Assembly: GCA_000149225.2 (NCBI GenBank)
Contig: CM000692.1
Location: 868,001-932,000, forward strand
Origin: Lachancea kluyveri NRRL Y-12651
Taxonomy: Eukaryota > Ascomycota > Saccharomycetes > Saccharomycetales > Saccharomycetaceae
Direction of reading: 5' to 3'
Length of the DNA stretch: 64,000 bases
Position numbers and translations under genes: made by a program. Under the pieces are notes generated by a model, which did not search any database, had not been told where the DNA came from, and saw only the letters and a program-made list of their open reading frames with translations. Every line of letters begins with the position of its first letter. The stretch's first letter is position 1. Shown in pieces: positions 38,501 through 47,860 of the stretch.

Positions 38501-41500
38501 ATGAGATCCGCCATCAAGCAAGTTGCCTCTGCCAGATTTGGTGTCACCTCCTACTACTTGTCTGATGCCGATGAAATTCAAATCAAGATTGCTCAAGGTG
38601 CTAAGCCAGGTGAAGGTGGTGAGTTGCCAGCCCACAAGGTTTCTAAAGACATTGCTAAAACTAGACACTCCACTCCATACGTTGGTTTAATTTCTCCACC
38701 ACCACACCACGACATTTACTCTATTGAAGATTTGAAACAATTGATCTACGATTTGAAGTGCTCAAACCCAAGAGCCGGAATCTCTGTTAAACTAGTTTCC
38801 GAAGTGGGCGTTGGTATTGTTGCTTCTGGTGTTGCCAAGGCTAAGGCCGACCACATCCTAGTCTCTGGCCACGACGGTGGTACTGGTGCTTCTAGATGGA
38901 CCGGCATTAAATATGCTGGTTTACCATGGGAACTGGGTCTGGCTGAAACTCATCAAACTTTGGTTTTGAATGACTTGAGAGGTAACGTCGTCGTCCAAAC
39001 TGATGGTCAACTGAGAACTGGTTTCGACATCGCAGTTGCTGTTTTGTTGGGTGCCGAGTCCTTTACCTTGGCTACTATTCCATTAATCGCTATGGGTTGT
39101 ATCATGTTGAGAAAATGTCACTTGAACGCCTGTGCCGTTGGTATTGCTACCCAAGATCCTAAATTGAGAGAAAAGTTTAAGGGTCAACCAGAACATGTTA
39201 TTAACTTTTTCTACTACTTGATCCAGGACTTGAGAAAGATCATGGCTAAATTAGGGTTCCGTACCATCGATGAGATGGTTGGTCACTCAGAAAAGTTAAG
39301 AAAGAGAGAAAATGTTAACACCAAGGCTATTAACATCGATCTGTCTCCAATTCTGACCCCCGCTCATGTTATTCGTCCCGGTGTTGCTACTAAGTTTACC
39401 AAAAAGCAAGACCACAGGTTGCACACCCGTTTGGACAACAAGTTGATCGACGAAGCTGAGATAACTTTAGATCGTGGTCTTCCAGTTACCATAGATGCCT
39501 CCATCATCAACACGGACCGTGCTCTTGGTTCCACCCTGTCTTACAGAGTGTCCAAGAGGTTCGGCGAAGAAGGTTTACCACAGGATACTGTTGTTGTTAA
39601 CATTAAGGGTTCTGCTGGTCAATCTTTTGGTGCCTTCATGACTTCTGGCATCACCTTCCTTTTGGATGGTGACGCCAACGATTACGTCGGTAAGGGTTTG
39701 TCAGGTGGTAGGTTGATTATTAGACCACCACCAGGATCCAGCTTCAAGAGTGACGAGAATGTCATTGTTGGTAACACCTGTTTCTACGGTGCTACCTCTG
39801 GTACAGCATTCATTGCAGGTTGTGCCGGTGAACGTTTTGCTGTCCGTAACTCTGGTGCTACCATTGTTGTTGAAAGAATCAAGGGTAACAATGCCTTTGA
39901 ATACATGACTGGTGGTAGAGCCGTTGTCTTATCCCAAATGGAATCCTTGAATGCCTTTTCTGGTGCCACTGGTGGTATCGCTTACTGTCTAACATCCGAT
40001 TACGATGATTTTGTCGGTAAGATCAATCACGATACCGTTGAGTTACAGAACTTGGATGACCCCGTTGAAATAGCTTTTGTCAAGAACTTGATCCAAGAGC
40101 ATTATAACTACACTAAATCTGAGTTAGCCAGTAGAATATTGAACAGATTCAACCATTACTTGAAGAATTTTGTAAAGGTTATTCCAACTGACTACAAAAA
40201 GGTTTTGGATAAAGAAGCTGCAGACAAGGCCAAGCAAAAGGAACAAAACACTGTCGAATTTTTGAAGAAATTCAACGCCCAGACTGATACTACCTCTGAT
40301 GCCACAAACGGCGAAGTTGATGTTTTGAGATCTGCTAAGAAGCAAAACATGGCTTCGAATGTTTCTCACAAGTCCACTTTGGCTGAACCAAAGGTTGTCG
40401 ATTTGGAGGATGCCATTCAAGATGTTGCACAGTTAGAAAAGAATATGGAAAAGGTGGAAAAAACTCGTGGTTTTATGAAGTACGCCTTGCGTCATGAGCA
40501 ATATAGAAACACTAAATCTAGGACTAAGGATTGGAAAGAATTATCAAGTGCTATCACTAAGAGGGACGCCAAGTACCAAACTGCAAGATGTATGGACTGT
40601 GGTGTTCCATTTTGTACTTCTGACACTGGTTGTCCGATCTCCAATGTCATTCCTAAATTCAACGAATTGGTTTTCAAAAACCAATGGAAGCTGGCTCTAG
40701 ATAAATTGTTAGAGACCAACAATTTCCCAGAATTCACCGGTAGAGTTTGTCCTGCTCCCTGCCAAGGTGCTTGTACTTTGGGTATTACCGATGATCCAGT
40801 TGGTATTAAGTCCGTTGAAAGATTGATTATTGACAACGCCTTTAAGGAAGGCTGGATTAAACCATGCCCACCAGATGTTCGTACTGGTCGTACCGTCGCT
40901 GTTATTGGTTCCGGTCCAGCTGGTTTAGCTTGTGCTGATCAACTTAATAGGGCTGGTCACTCAGTTACTGTCTACGAAAGAGCAGATCGTTGTGGTGGTT
41001 TGCTGATGTACGGTATTCCTAACATGAAGTTGGACAAGTCTATTGTTCAACGCCGTGTTGACTTGTTGGCTGCAGAAGGCATCAACTTTATCACAAACAC
41101 AGAAGTTGGCAAGGACGTCAGTATGGATGAATTGAACTCTCAATTCGATGCGATTGTCTTTACCATTGGGTCTACCATTCCAAGAGACTTGAGAATCCCA
41201 GGTCGTGAGCTAAAGAACATTGACTTCGCCATGACTTTGTTGAAGGACAACACACAAGCTTTGTTAGAAAAAGACTTAGACACTATCCGTAAGCAAATCG
41301 AAGGTAAGAAGGTCATTGTTATTGGTGGTGGTGACACTGGTAACGATTGTTTGGGTACTTCCGTGAGACACGGCGCTTCCTCTGTTTTGAACTTTGAATT
41401 ACTACCAGAACCACCAGTGGAACGTGCAAAAGACAACCCATGGCCACAATGGCCTCGTGTGATGAGAATTGATTACGGTCACGCGGAAGTTAAAGAGCAC

Positions 41501-41971
41501 TACGGTAGAGATCCTCGTGAATATTGTATTCTATCCAAAGAATTTATCGGCAACGAAGAAGGCGAAGTTAAGGCTATCAAGACTGTTCGTGTTGAATGGA
41601 AGAAATCTCAGTCAGGTGTTTGGCAGATGGTGGAAGTTCCAGGTAGTGAAGAAATTTTTGAAGCCGATATTGTCTTGTTGTCCATGGGTTTCGTTGGTCC
41701 TGAATTAATCGATGAACTAAGTTCGACTAAGACTAGAAGAGGTACCATTGGTACTTTAACCGATTCTTCTTACTCTGTTGACGGGGGCAAGGTCTTTGCC
41801 GCTGGTGACTGCAGAAGAGGCCAATCTTTGATTGTTTGGGCCATTCAAGAAGGTAGAAAGTGTGCTACTTCTATCGATAGTTATTTGATGGGCTCAACGA
41901 ATTTGCCAGGAAATGGTGGTATCATTAAGCGTGACTATAAATTGTTGGAAGAATTGGCATCCACTATCTAA
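35534..41971 (+). CDS. GLT1: NADH-dependent glutamate synthase (GOGAT)
   Basis: 2145 residues, the same length as S. cerevisiae Glt1 (YDL171C). It makes two glutamates from glutamine and 2-oxoglutarate using NADH. Order of parts: a short propeptide, then the class II glutaminase whose nucleophile is Cys52 (DACGVGFVA); a central domain; the FMN/2-oxoglutarate synthase domain at about 900-1270 (GGEDPERS, HKVSKDIAKTRHSTP, GHDGGTGAS); the 3Fe-4S cysteines in CIMLRKCHLNAC near 1190; and the GXGXG beta-helix at about 1330-1530. The fused small-subunit domain follows, with Fe-S cysteines (RCMDCGVPFC), the FAD site GSGPAGLACAD and the NADH site GGGDTGND. Codon choice is strongly biased (GGT, TTG, AGA, GTT), suggesting high expression. 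Two ATGs are adjacent; the first is used. Confidence 0.98.
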   Translation: MMLQSEPFDPLQESYSGGSPLQAANTTTNHSWAGVIPEKQGLYDPDYEKDACGVGFVANIKGTQSHKIVSDARFLLCNMTHRGAVSSDGNGDGAGILVGIPHEFMKREFKLDLNIEVPPRQQYAVGNVFFKKDSPEMLDNAKRTFVDLARSLGLDVLGWRSVPRDSSILGAAALSREPVILQPMVVLSEVYHSDEQITAEQFAQIFETKFQTQLYILRKQASTAIGLQNWFYICSLSSKTIVYKGQLTPTQVYSYYHDLTNAHFESHMALVHSRFSTNTFPSWDRAQPLRWLAHNGEINTLRGNKNWMRAREGVMASETFKDQLDKLYPIIEEGGSDSAALDNVLELLVINGVLSLPEAIMMLVPEAYHKDMDSNLKAWFDWAACLMEPWDGPALLNFTDGRYCGAMLDRNGLRPCRYYITSDDRVICASEVGVIHVDNNLIVQKGKLKPGDMLLVDTERGELVDTKKLKQSFSKKKDFKSWLSKLIKLEDLMEKTSKYVPQQFIPESHASLKVQQDPRLLALGYTFEQVSLLLIPMALGGKEALGSMGNDAPLACLNEDPVLLYEYFRELFAQVTNPPIDPIREANVMSLECFVGPQGNLLEMHPSQCDRLLLKSPILHWDEFEALKNIEKVHPSWSTAQIDITFEKSSGLLGYTSTIERITQEASEAIEQGKKILMISDRRLGANRVTVSSLIAVGAIHHHLVRNKQRSQVSLILETAEAREVHHFCVLLGYGCDGIFPYLAMETLVRMNHEGLVRNVEDDDIEIDDKTLLENYKHAVDGGILKVMSKMGISTLASYKGAQIFESLGIDNSVVDLCFAGTASRIKGVTFEYIAQDAFSMHERGFPSRFTISKSVNLPESGEYHWRDGGYKHINDPTAIASLQDSVRNKNETAWEMYVKKEMEAIRDCTLRGLLELDFDNSTAIPLDQVEPWTEIARRFATGAMSYGSISMEAHSTLAVAMNRLGAKSNCGEGGEDPERSIVHSNGDTMRSAIKQVASARFGVTSYYLSDADEIQIKIAQGAKPGEGGELPAHKVSKDIAKTRHSTPYVGLISPPPHHDIYSIEDLKQLIYDLKCSNPRAGISVKLVSEVGVGIVASGVAKAKADHILVSGHDGGTGASRWTGIKYAGLPWELGLAETHQTLVLNDLRGNVVVQTDGQLRTGFDIAVAVLLGAESFTLATIPLIAMGCIMLRKCHLNACAVGIATQDPKLREKFKGQPEHVINFFYYLIQDLRKIMAKLGFRTIDEMVGHSEKLRKRENVNTKAINIDLSPILTPAHVIRPGVATKFTKKQDHRLHTRLDNKLIDEAEITLDRGLPVTIDASIINTDRALGSTLSYRVSKRFGEEGLPQDTVVVNIKGSAGQSFGAFMTSGITFLLDGDANDYVGKGLSGGRLIIRPPPGSSFKSDENVIVGNTCFYGATSGTAFIAGCAGERFAVRNSGATIVVERIKGNNAFEYMTGGRAVVLSQMESLNAFSGATGGIAYCLTSDYDDFVGKINHDTVELQNLDDPVEIAFVKNLIQEHYNYTKSELASRILNRFNHYLKNFVKVIPTDYKKVLDKEAADKAKQKEQNTVEFLKKFNAQTDTTSDATNGEVDVLRSAKKQNMASNVSHKSTLAEPKVVDLEDAIQDVAQLEKNMEKVEKTRGFMKYALRHEQYRNTKSRTKDWKELSSAITKRDAKYQTARCMDCGVPFCTSDTGCPISNVIPKFNELVFKNQWKLALDKLLETNNFPEFTGRVCPAPCQGACTLGITDDPVGIKSVERLIIDNAFKEGWIKPCPPDVRTGRTVAVIGSGPAGLACADQLNRAGHSVTVYERADRCGGLLMYGIPNMKLDKSIVQRRVDLLAAEGINFITNTEVGKDVSMDELNSQFDAIVFTIGSTIPRDLRIPGRELKNIDFAMTLLKDNTQALLEKDLDTIRKQIEGKKVIVIGGGDTGNDCLGTSVRHGASSVLNFELLPEPPVERAKDNPWPQWPRVMRIDYGHAEVKEHYGRDPREYCILSKEFIGNEEGEVKAIKTVRVEWKKSQSGVWQMVEVPGSEEIFEADIVLLSMGFVGPELIDELSSTKTRRGTIGTLTDSSYSVDGGKVFAAGDCRRGQSLIVWAIQEGRKCATSIDSYLMGSTNLPGNGGIIKRDYKLLEELASTI

Positions 41972-42364
41972 TGTGCACTGTCAGTAGATAGGCATTGAAG
42001 ACGTGACTCTGCTTCAAGTTTGTTTTTTTCTTTTCCGACCGCACTTTCATTCGACGGTTTGTTGTTTGTACTACTTTTAAGACTTTAATCGTTTATGAAA
42101 TTGTTTCTACGTATATACATACGGTGTTTAAAACAATATACTTATTGTATTATTTATTAACTTTCGATGTATGTTTTCTACTTTAGTCTACTTAAGAAGA
42201 GGAATGAGTCGGTCAACCTATAGTTTAGCGTCTTTCAGCTATGCTTGGGAAAGCACTGATAAAAAGTTATATCATGCAGTTACAGATGAAGATAAAAAAA
42301 GGAGAGCTTCACAACTCCTGCTATTCCTGATCTTCGTTTTGTTTTGTTTCTTTTCTTTTCTTGG
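41972..42364. other. Convergent intergenic GLT1/PAR32
   Basis: GLT1 3' region with TATATACATAC-like polyadenylation sequence near 42112. Frames here are chance or shadows of PAR32. Confidence 0.5.
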
Positions 42365-42910
42365 CTACTTGAAGATCTTTTTAACTTTGCTCCACAGTCC
42401 ACCTTCGAATTTTGCTTTCTTTTTGCCACCAGCCTTGCCACTTTTCTTACTACCAGTGCTCCTTTTACTGTTGGATGGTGATAGAATATTACCTGCACCA
42501 CCTCTACCAATTGCAATACTTTTTGGAGGCTCGTGGACACTCTTTTTGGGTTTCAAGGAGTTTTCAGAATTGTGATTACTAGCCAGAGATTTTGGTGCGA
42601 TATCATTGTTAGACGACGTACCACGACCTGTTCCGTCTCCATCGTTGAATGCTATAATATCGTCATCAAGGCTATGGGAAAGATAATCCTCCTCGCCATC
42701 ATCACCTACATCTTGTGCTTTTCTGGTTAACTTGGCATCGAGATTCCTGCGCATGTTCCCAGCACCACCTCTACCAGTACTGTATACTGGTTGTAGAATA
42801 TTTGGAGTTTGAGAGCCATGTAGAACTATTTTTGGGGATGGTATTTTGTCCGAGGTGGTGATGTTACCGGCACCGCCCCTGCCCGTAGATATTTTATAAG
42901 TTTGTGACAT
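42365..42910 (-). CDS. PAR32: Par32-like TOR-responsive regulator of ammonium transport
   Basis: A 181-residue protein with three GRGGAGN motifs (residues 10-16, 46-52, 135-141) and a degenerate fourth (TGRGTSSNN near 94). These repeats define the DUF3602/Par32 family. In S. cerevisiae Par32 (YDL173W, 295 residues) is hyperphosphorylated on TORC1 inhibition and blocks the ammonium transporters Mep1 and Mep3. The C-terminus is basic and could form an amphipathic helix (GLWSKVKKIFK), a possible membrane contact (inference). It is much shorter than the S. cerevisiae protein but whole. Position next to GLT1 supports the call. Confidence 0.88.
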   Translation of the reverse strand: MSQTYKISTGRGGAGNITTSDKIPSPKIVLHGSQTPNILQPVYSTGRGGAGNMRRNLDAKLTRKAQDVGDDGEEDYLSHSLDDDIIAFNDGDGTGRGTSSNNDIAPKSLASNHNSENSLKPKKSVHEPPKSIAIGRGGAGNILSPSNSKRSTGSKKSGKAGGKKKAKFEGGLWSKVKKIFK

Positions 42911-43110
42911 TAGTATGTGATTATTTCTTCAAAGGATGCAGGAATAGGCTATAGCTAGTGATATTGACAAAGCCCACGAAACTTGTATGTTGAAAGGGGA
43001 AAAGGGTCCAGGAATTTCAAACTCAGCCTGCCGTTATTTATCTTTCTTTTTTTTCTTATAACCGTGGTCATGTACATAGTCATGCCGTTTTCAATGATTC
43101 ATAGGGCGCC

Positions 43111-43121
43111 TGAAAAATTTT
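43111..43121 (+). promoter_or_regulatory. RRPE element upstream of HCR1
   Basis: TGAAAAATTTT, an exact match to the RRPE consensus, 90-100 bp before HCR1. No PAC element seen nearby. Confidence 0.55.
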
Positions 43122-43210
43122 AAAGTGTTTGGCACCCCATCTATCTCAACTAATGCTTGCCAGAAAGCAGTAGGTATAAGCATTAGATAGAAATAAAACA
43201 CATACAAGCT

Positions 43211-44014
43211 ATGTCCTGGGACGACGAAGACTTTGACATTCCAACTACAGCTAAAGATGAGCCAGTCATGGCCTCTTGGGACGATGAATTTAATGCTGGT
43301 GACGACGAGGAACCAATCTTAGACTCCTGGGATGCGGAAGAAAAACCGAAGCCAAAGGCCAAGCCAGCTGCTAAGAAAGCTGACCCAAAAAAGAAGAAGG
43401 ATGCTTCTACTAAGGTCTTACTAGAAATTGACACATTGGATGAGAAGACTCGTAAAGAACTTTTGAAAAAGGCAGAACTAGAGTCGGATCTGAACAACGC
43501 TGCAGACCTGTTTGGTGGATTAGGAGTCGCTGAAGAACATCCTAGAGCTCGTGCATTGCGTAAAGAACAAGAGTTGTCTGCCCTATCCAAACCAGCGGCA
43601 CTAACCAAAGACACACCAATCGAGTCACACCCATTATTCGAAGGTGAAACCAAGGCAGATTACCAGGAACTGAGAAAGGCACTTTCTACAGCTATCACTT
43701 CCATGCATGAAAAGTCCTCTTTGAACTACTCCTCCGCGTTGGCCATCGATTTAATCAGAGACATATCCAAGCCAATGTCGATCGAAAGCATCAGACAAAC
43801 CGTTGCTACGCTAAACGTCTTAATCAAGGAAAAGGAGAGACAAGAGAGACAAGCTAGATTGGCCAAGGTTAGAGGTGGTACTGCCACCGGTGGTGCAGGT
43901 AAGAAGAAGGCCAAGGCCGCCAGACCTAACTTGGGTGGTGCATTTAAGAAAGACCAGGAGTTCGACATGGGTAGTGCCGACTTTGACAACTTTGGGGAAG
44001 ACGACTTTATGTAA
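43211..44014 (+). CDS. HCR1: Translation initiation factor eIF3j (Hcr1)
   Basis: A 267-residue protein (S. cerevisiae YLR192C has 265). Hcr1 is loosely bound to eIF3, helps start-codon selection and ribosome recycling, and assists 20S pre-rRNA processing. The acidic N-terminus [12 protein letters not shown] with repeated SWDDE/SWDAE blocks is the eIF3b-RRM binding motif; basic patches follow near 55-70. The central helical domain (about 80-215) and the [18 protein letters not shown] tail fit the family, as does the acidic end (FGEDDFM). Divergent from PAR32 with 300 bp between start codons. Confidence 0.95.
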   Translation: MSWDDEDFDIPTTAKDEPVMASWDDEFNAGDDEEPILDSWDAEEKPKPKAKPAAKKADPKKKKDASTKVLLEIDTLDEKTRKELLKKAELESDLNNAADLFGGLGVAEEHPRARALRKEQELSALSKPAALTKDTPIESHPLFEGETKADYQELRKALSTAITSMHEKSSLNYSSALAIDLIRDISKPMSIESIRQTVATLNVLIKEKERQERQARLAKVRGGTATGGAGKKKAKAARPNLGGAFKKDQEFDMGSADFDNFGEDDFM

Positions 44015-44524
44015 TATGTTTCGTTCAAACCATTCTTCAAATGAGATGTGTGTATTTGTGTTTGTAACTGGATTTGCACTTGCGTTTGCTTTGGCCCATT
44101 TACGTAATTGATAGTAGAACCTGTGTCTCGGCTCACCATAGAGACGCCTGGTTCTCGCTCGCCAAAACTACAAAGCCTACAAAGCTACTAAAAGTGAGAT
44201 TTGAACTAATATTAATGATAGTACCAAAAAGTTGGAGAGAAAGAGAGATCCTCCATTCCTCCAATCACACACATCTTTGGAGTTACTATGGTTTTTTCCC
44301 GACAGTTTTAATCTTTTTAGCTTTGATATTAGCCATCCCACGCGGCGGCCGAAAAACGGAGGAGCGGTACCCCACGTCTTCCGAGATGTTTATAGTGTAC
44401 CAACTATTCGAACAAGAAATCAGCCGTCAAACACTTAGATATAAAAAGAGAGTGCAGTTGTTCCACTTCAGTAGAAACAAAGATATCAGCTCGATAAAGT
44501 GTACTCTTTCAAACTCTACTTACC
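44015..44524. promoter_or_regulatory. Upstream region of DLD1
   Basis: A CCAAT box (44261-44265, Hap2/3/4/5-type, as expected for a respiratory gene); a CCG-AAAAA-CGG pair (44349-44359) resembling a Zn2Cys6 or carbon-source site; and a TATAAAAA box near 44441. No gene accepted; the 152-codon plus frame (44074-44532) has no features. Confidence 0.5.
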
Positions 44525-46219
44525 ATGTTTAAAAGAGCCTTTTTGAGACCTCAATTGTGGTCCTCGACGACTCGTCGCTGCACAATAGCTAGCATTCGGT
44601 GCTACTCGAAACAACCGTTAAAACCGGCCTCAGCTAGTAAGTTGACTCTTGGTTTGATCGGTGGTATCGGCTTGGGATCTGCTGCTACAGCATACGGACT
44701 ATTGATGGGGGACGACGATACTTCTGCCTCGACAACGAGACTAGATGAATTAGCGCCTCCAAGCTATTGCCAGGATCCTAAGAAGTTTGAAGACGCAATT
44801 ATAAAACTAAAACACATTCTTGATGACAATCCAGACAACTTTTCTGTTTCTAAAAGTGAGCTTGATGCTCATTCCGACACTTACTTCAACTCTCACCATG
44901 CCAGGCCCGACCAAAGACCACAGATTATCCTATTTCCACGTACTACATCAGATGTTTCCGAGATTTTGAAAGTTTGCCACGAATACGAGGTGCCAGTTAT
45001 CCCATTTTCCGGTGGTACTTCTCTGGAGGGCCATTTCTTACCAACAAGAATTGGCTGCACCGTAGTGTTAGACATGTCCAAATATATGAACAAAATTTTG
45101 AAGCTCAACAAGCAGGACTTGGATGTTGAGGTCCAAGCCGGTGTACCATGGGAAGATCTAAACGATTATTTGAATTCTGAAGGTGTCTTATTTGGTTGCG
45201 ATCCTGGTCCAGGTGCTCAAATCGGTGGCTGTATTGCTAACTCCTGTTCCGGTACTAATGCTTACCGTTACGGTACGATGAAGGAAAACATAGTGAACAT
45301 CACTGTGGTCCTAGCTGATGGTACTGTTGTCAAGACTAAGAGACGTCCTAGAAAATCAAGTGCTGGTTACAACTTGAACGGGTTGTTTGTTGGTAGCGAG
45401 GGTACTCTCGGTGTTGTCACTCAAGCTACCGTAAAATGTCATGTCATGCCCAAGATCGAAACTGTCGCTGTCGTTTCCTTTCCAACTGTGGGTGATGCAG
45501 CATCTTGCTCCTCTCATATCATCCAAGAAGGTATACAGCTAAATGCTATGGAACTATTGGACGATAATATGATGAAGGTGATCAACCAATCCGGTGCCAC
45601 ATCCAAGACGGACTGGGTCGAATCTCCAACGTTGTTTTTCAAGATTGGAGGAAGATCTCAAAATAACGTCAAAGAATTGGTTGATGAAGTTTCCAAGATT
45701 GCTCAAAAATACCATTGCAAGAAGTTTGAATTCGCCTCTAGTGACGATGAAAAGTTGGAATTATGGGAAGCCAGAAAGGTCGCGCTATGGTCTACCATCA
45801 ATGCGGGGAAAGCCAAGGACAGTAACTCCAACGTTTGGACCACAGACGTTGCAGTCCCACTGTCTCAGTTTGCACCTGTCATCGAAGCCACCAAGCAAGA
45901 GATGAACGCCAGCGGCTTAATTACCACTCTGGTTGGCCATGCGGGTGATGGTAATTTCCACGCTTTCATTGTTTACAACGACGACCAACGTGACATCGCC
46001 GAAAAAATCGTCGATAACATGGTCCATAGGGCCATAGAAGCAGAAGGCACTTGTACCGGTGAGCACGGCGTTGGTATCGGAAAAAGAAAATTCTTGCTTC
46101 ATGAGTTAGGTGCTGAAACAGTTGATCTAATGAGACAGTTAAAATTAGCCTTGGATCCAAAGAGAATATTGAATCCAGACAAGATCTTCAAGATTGATCC
46201 TAACGAGCATGAACACTGA
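44525..46219 (+). CDS. DLD1: Mitochondrial D-lactate dehydrogenase (cytochrome c)
   Basis: A 564-residue FAD enzyme (S. cerevisiae YDL174C has 587) that oxidises D-lactate to pyruvate and passes electrons to cytochrome c at the inner membrane. The N-terminal presequence is Arg-rich (MFKRAFLRPQLWSSTTRR). A hydrophobic segment at 41-60 (TLGLIGGIGLGSAATAYGLL) is the likely membrane or sorting signal. The FAD_binding_4 domain shows VPVIPFSGGTSLEGHFLPT and CSGTNAYRYGTMKENIVN; the C-terminal FAD-oxidase domain has VGHAGDGNFHAFI and GEHGVGIGKRKFL. All are intact. Confidence 0.96.
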   Translation: MFKRAFLRPQLWSSTTRRCTIASIRCYSKQPLKPASASKLTLGLIGGIGLGSAATAYGLLMGDDDTSASTTRLDELAPPSYCQDPKKFEDAIIKLKHILDDNPDNFSVSKSELDAHSDTYFNSHHARPDQRPQIILFPRTTSDVSEILKVCHEYEVPVIPFSGGTSLEGHFLPTRIGCTVVLDMSKYMNKILKLNKQDLDVEVQAGVPWEDLNDYLNSEGVLFGCDPGPGAQIGGCIANSCSGTNAYRYGTMKENIVNITVVLADGTVVKTKRRPRKSSAGYNLNGLFVGSEGTLGVVTQATVKCHVMPKIETVAVVSFPTVGDAASCSSHIIQEGIQLNAMELLDDNMMKVINQSGATSKTDWVESPTLFFKIGGRSQNNVKELVDEVSKIAQKYHCKKFEFASSDDEKLELWEARKVALWSTINAGKAKDSNSNVWTTDVAVPLSQFAPVIEATKQEMNASGLITTLVGHAGDGNFHAFIVYNDDQRDIAEKIVDNMVHRAIEAEGTCTGEHGVGIGKRKFLLHELGAETVDLMRQLKLALDPKRILNPDKIFKIDPNEHEH

Positions 46220-46949
46220 TACCTACACCTGAGTGGGAGGAGGAAAAAAAACCTCTCCCTTCACTTTCAACTTTGATTTCTCCTTTTTTTACCGTCTATA
46301 CTCCGACAGACTTTACGAATTTTAACTACATATTCATCATGTACGTATTAATGTACCTCAATATTCTTTTCAGTTGCTCTGCAATAAATCTCACATAGTT
46401 TACTAATCCCTGTCCGACAACATGGCCAAAGACCGCCGCAAACGACAAATGTATGAGAAACCTGACATAACGAGTTATTATAAACTGCAAGAATTTCGTC
46501 GCATTCAGAACAAGAAAAACGTAAACTTGCTATTACTGACCTTCTGCAGATTTAGGGACCCCACGTAAATAACGGGCCATAGACAGAGTATGGTCACCAA
46601 GCATCGATCTCTAACATTGTTAATTAATAGGAACGAGGTATGGCGTAATATTATTGCTTTTGCTGACAACTTTTGACATTAGCGAAAAAACAAAAAATAA
46701 AAAAAAAGAAAGAAAGACAGACAGAAAATAAAGGGTATTTCTGTCCAAGTTTGCGTTTGCGCTTGTGGAAAATTGCAAAGAAGTCTCAGTTCCCCACCAA
46801 TGTTTGCTTTCAGTATCCTCGACAATAAACGTCTTTTACTAGCAGAGATGCAGGCGTTAAGTATATAAACTGACATAAACTTCACTACCTCATTTCAGAT
46901 TCTTTTTTATTTTGTTATTCAAACCAAACAGTCACACAATTTTAAAGGA
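46220..46949. other. Intergenic DLD1 to the LEA-like gene
   Basis: 730 bp without a gene. No STRE (AGGGG/CCCCT) found on a by-eye scan, though a stress gene follows. A TATA-like GTATATAAA lies near 46860. Confidence 0.45.
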
Positions 46950-47498
46950 ATGTTAGCTAAAAGAACTCTCGCAACCACTATCTGTCGTCAATTTAGACCT
47001 TCAACCGCTTCTGCCATGCCAATAGTCGTCACTTCGGCTAGAAGATCTGCATTCCATTCTATTTCCTCGCAGCAGAAGGAAGACACTATCATTGACAAGG
47101 CTAAGCATAAGTTGAATGACTTGAACAAAAAGATAGGTCAGGCCGCTGCTCATGGTATTGAAAATGCACAGGAGGCATCTCACACCATCAAGGAAAAGGT
47201 GAATGTAGCAGAAGACGCCACCAAGGAGACCTTGGATGCCGCAAACAAGAAAGCAGGTAAGGCTGCTGCAAAAGGCATAGAAAACGCACAAGACGCATCG
47301 CATTCTGTCAAGGACAAATTAAAATCCGCTGCTGATCAATCCTCTACCGGAAACGTAAAGGACAGGTGGGATTCAGCAACCGATACTGCATCTGAGGGTG
47401 TCAAGGAGAGCTTGGACTCTGCCAAGAAGAAGGTTAAGAAAGCTGCCGGCTCATCTGAAAAGGCTCAAGAATTTAAGCAACAATTCAAAAAGGATTGA
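46950..47498 (+). CDS. LEA-like (late embryogenesis abundant) helical protein, probably mitochondrial
   Basis: A 182-residue protein. The first about 40 residues (MLAKRTLATTICRQFRPST and on) are basic, rich in Ser/Thr/Arg and free of acidic residues, a convincing mitochondrial presequence. The rest is almost wholly Ala, Lys, Glu, Asp, Gln, Ser and Thr in 11-residue-like periods, with no Cys or Pro after residue 24 and one Trp: the composition of group 3 LEA proteins, which are disordered in water and fold into amphipathic helices on drying or at membranes. Residues 59-84 and 99-124 are a direct repeat offset by exactly 40 residues (NKKIGQAAAHGIENAQEASH against NKKAGKAAAKGIENAQDASH). I know no S. 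cerevisiae gene at this place (between DLD1 and PEX13). A desiccation or osmotic-stress role is inference. Confidence 0.85.
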   Translation: MLAKRTLATTICRQFRPSTASAMPIVVTSARRSAFHSISSQQKEDTIIDKAKHKLNDLNKKIGQAAAHGIENAQEASHTIKEKVNVAEDATKETLDAANKKAGKAAAKGIENAQDASHSVKDKLKSAADQSSTGNVKDRWDSATDTASEGVKESLDSAKKKVKKAAGSSEKAQEFKQQFKKD

Positions 47499-47732
47499 AC
47501 TGTGTTCGGGATTCGTCATACCATCCTGTCGTTTAAAGGATGCTTGATTTGTGTACATGCGAGCTTATAATATTAAATGAGGTCATTTTTAACATTTTCA
47601 ATATTCAGCAGGGTTGAAACGACTGTGCTGTATATATAGTCGTAATATATTTTCTATGAGAAACAGCACTTCGGTATTAGGTTCGCTAGGGGACGCATTA
47701 TGTCCAGATTTTCAACATTACTTGAGTTTAGC

Positions 47733-47777
<45 letters not shown>

Positions 47778-47860
47778 TGCAAGTCATAAGTTCATTTTCT
47801 AAGAAGAAAAGAGAGTAGAAGGAATATTCAATTCTTTTTTTTTTGTAACTCCAGCACTAT
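47499..47860. other. Convergent intergenic with a 31-base A run
   Basis: Between the LEA-like gene and PEX13. Holds an uninterrupted A run (47734-47764) followed by further A blocks. No gene seen. Confidence 0.6.

Noticed and set aside
39000-42000. Minus-strand frames opposite GLT1
   Set aside because: Shadows of a strongly codon-biased gene.
44074-44532. 152-codon plus frame in the DLD1 promoter
   Set aside because: Covers CCAAT, CCG-N5-CGG and TATA elements and overlaps the DLD1 start; no protein-like features.
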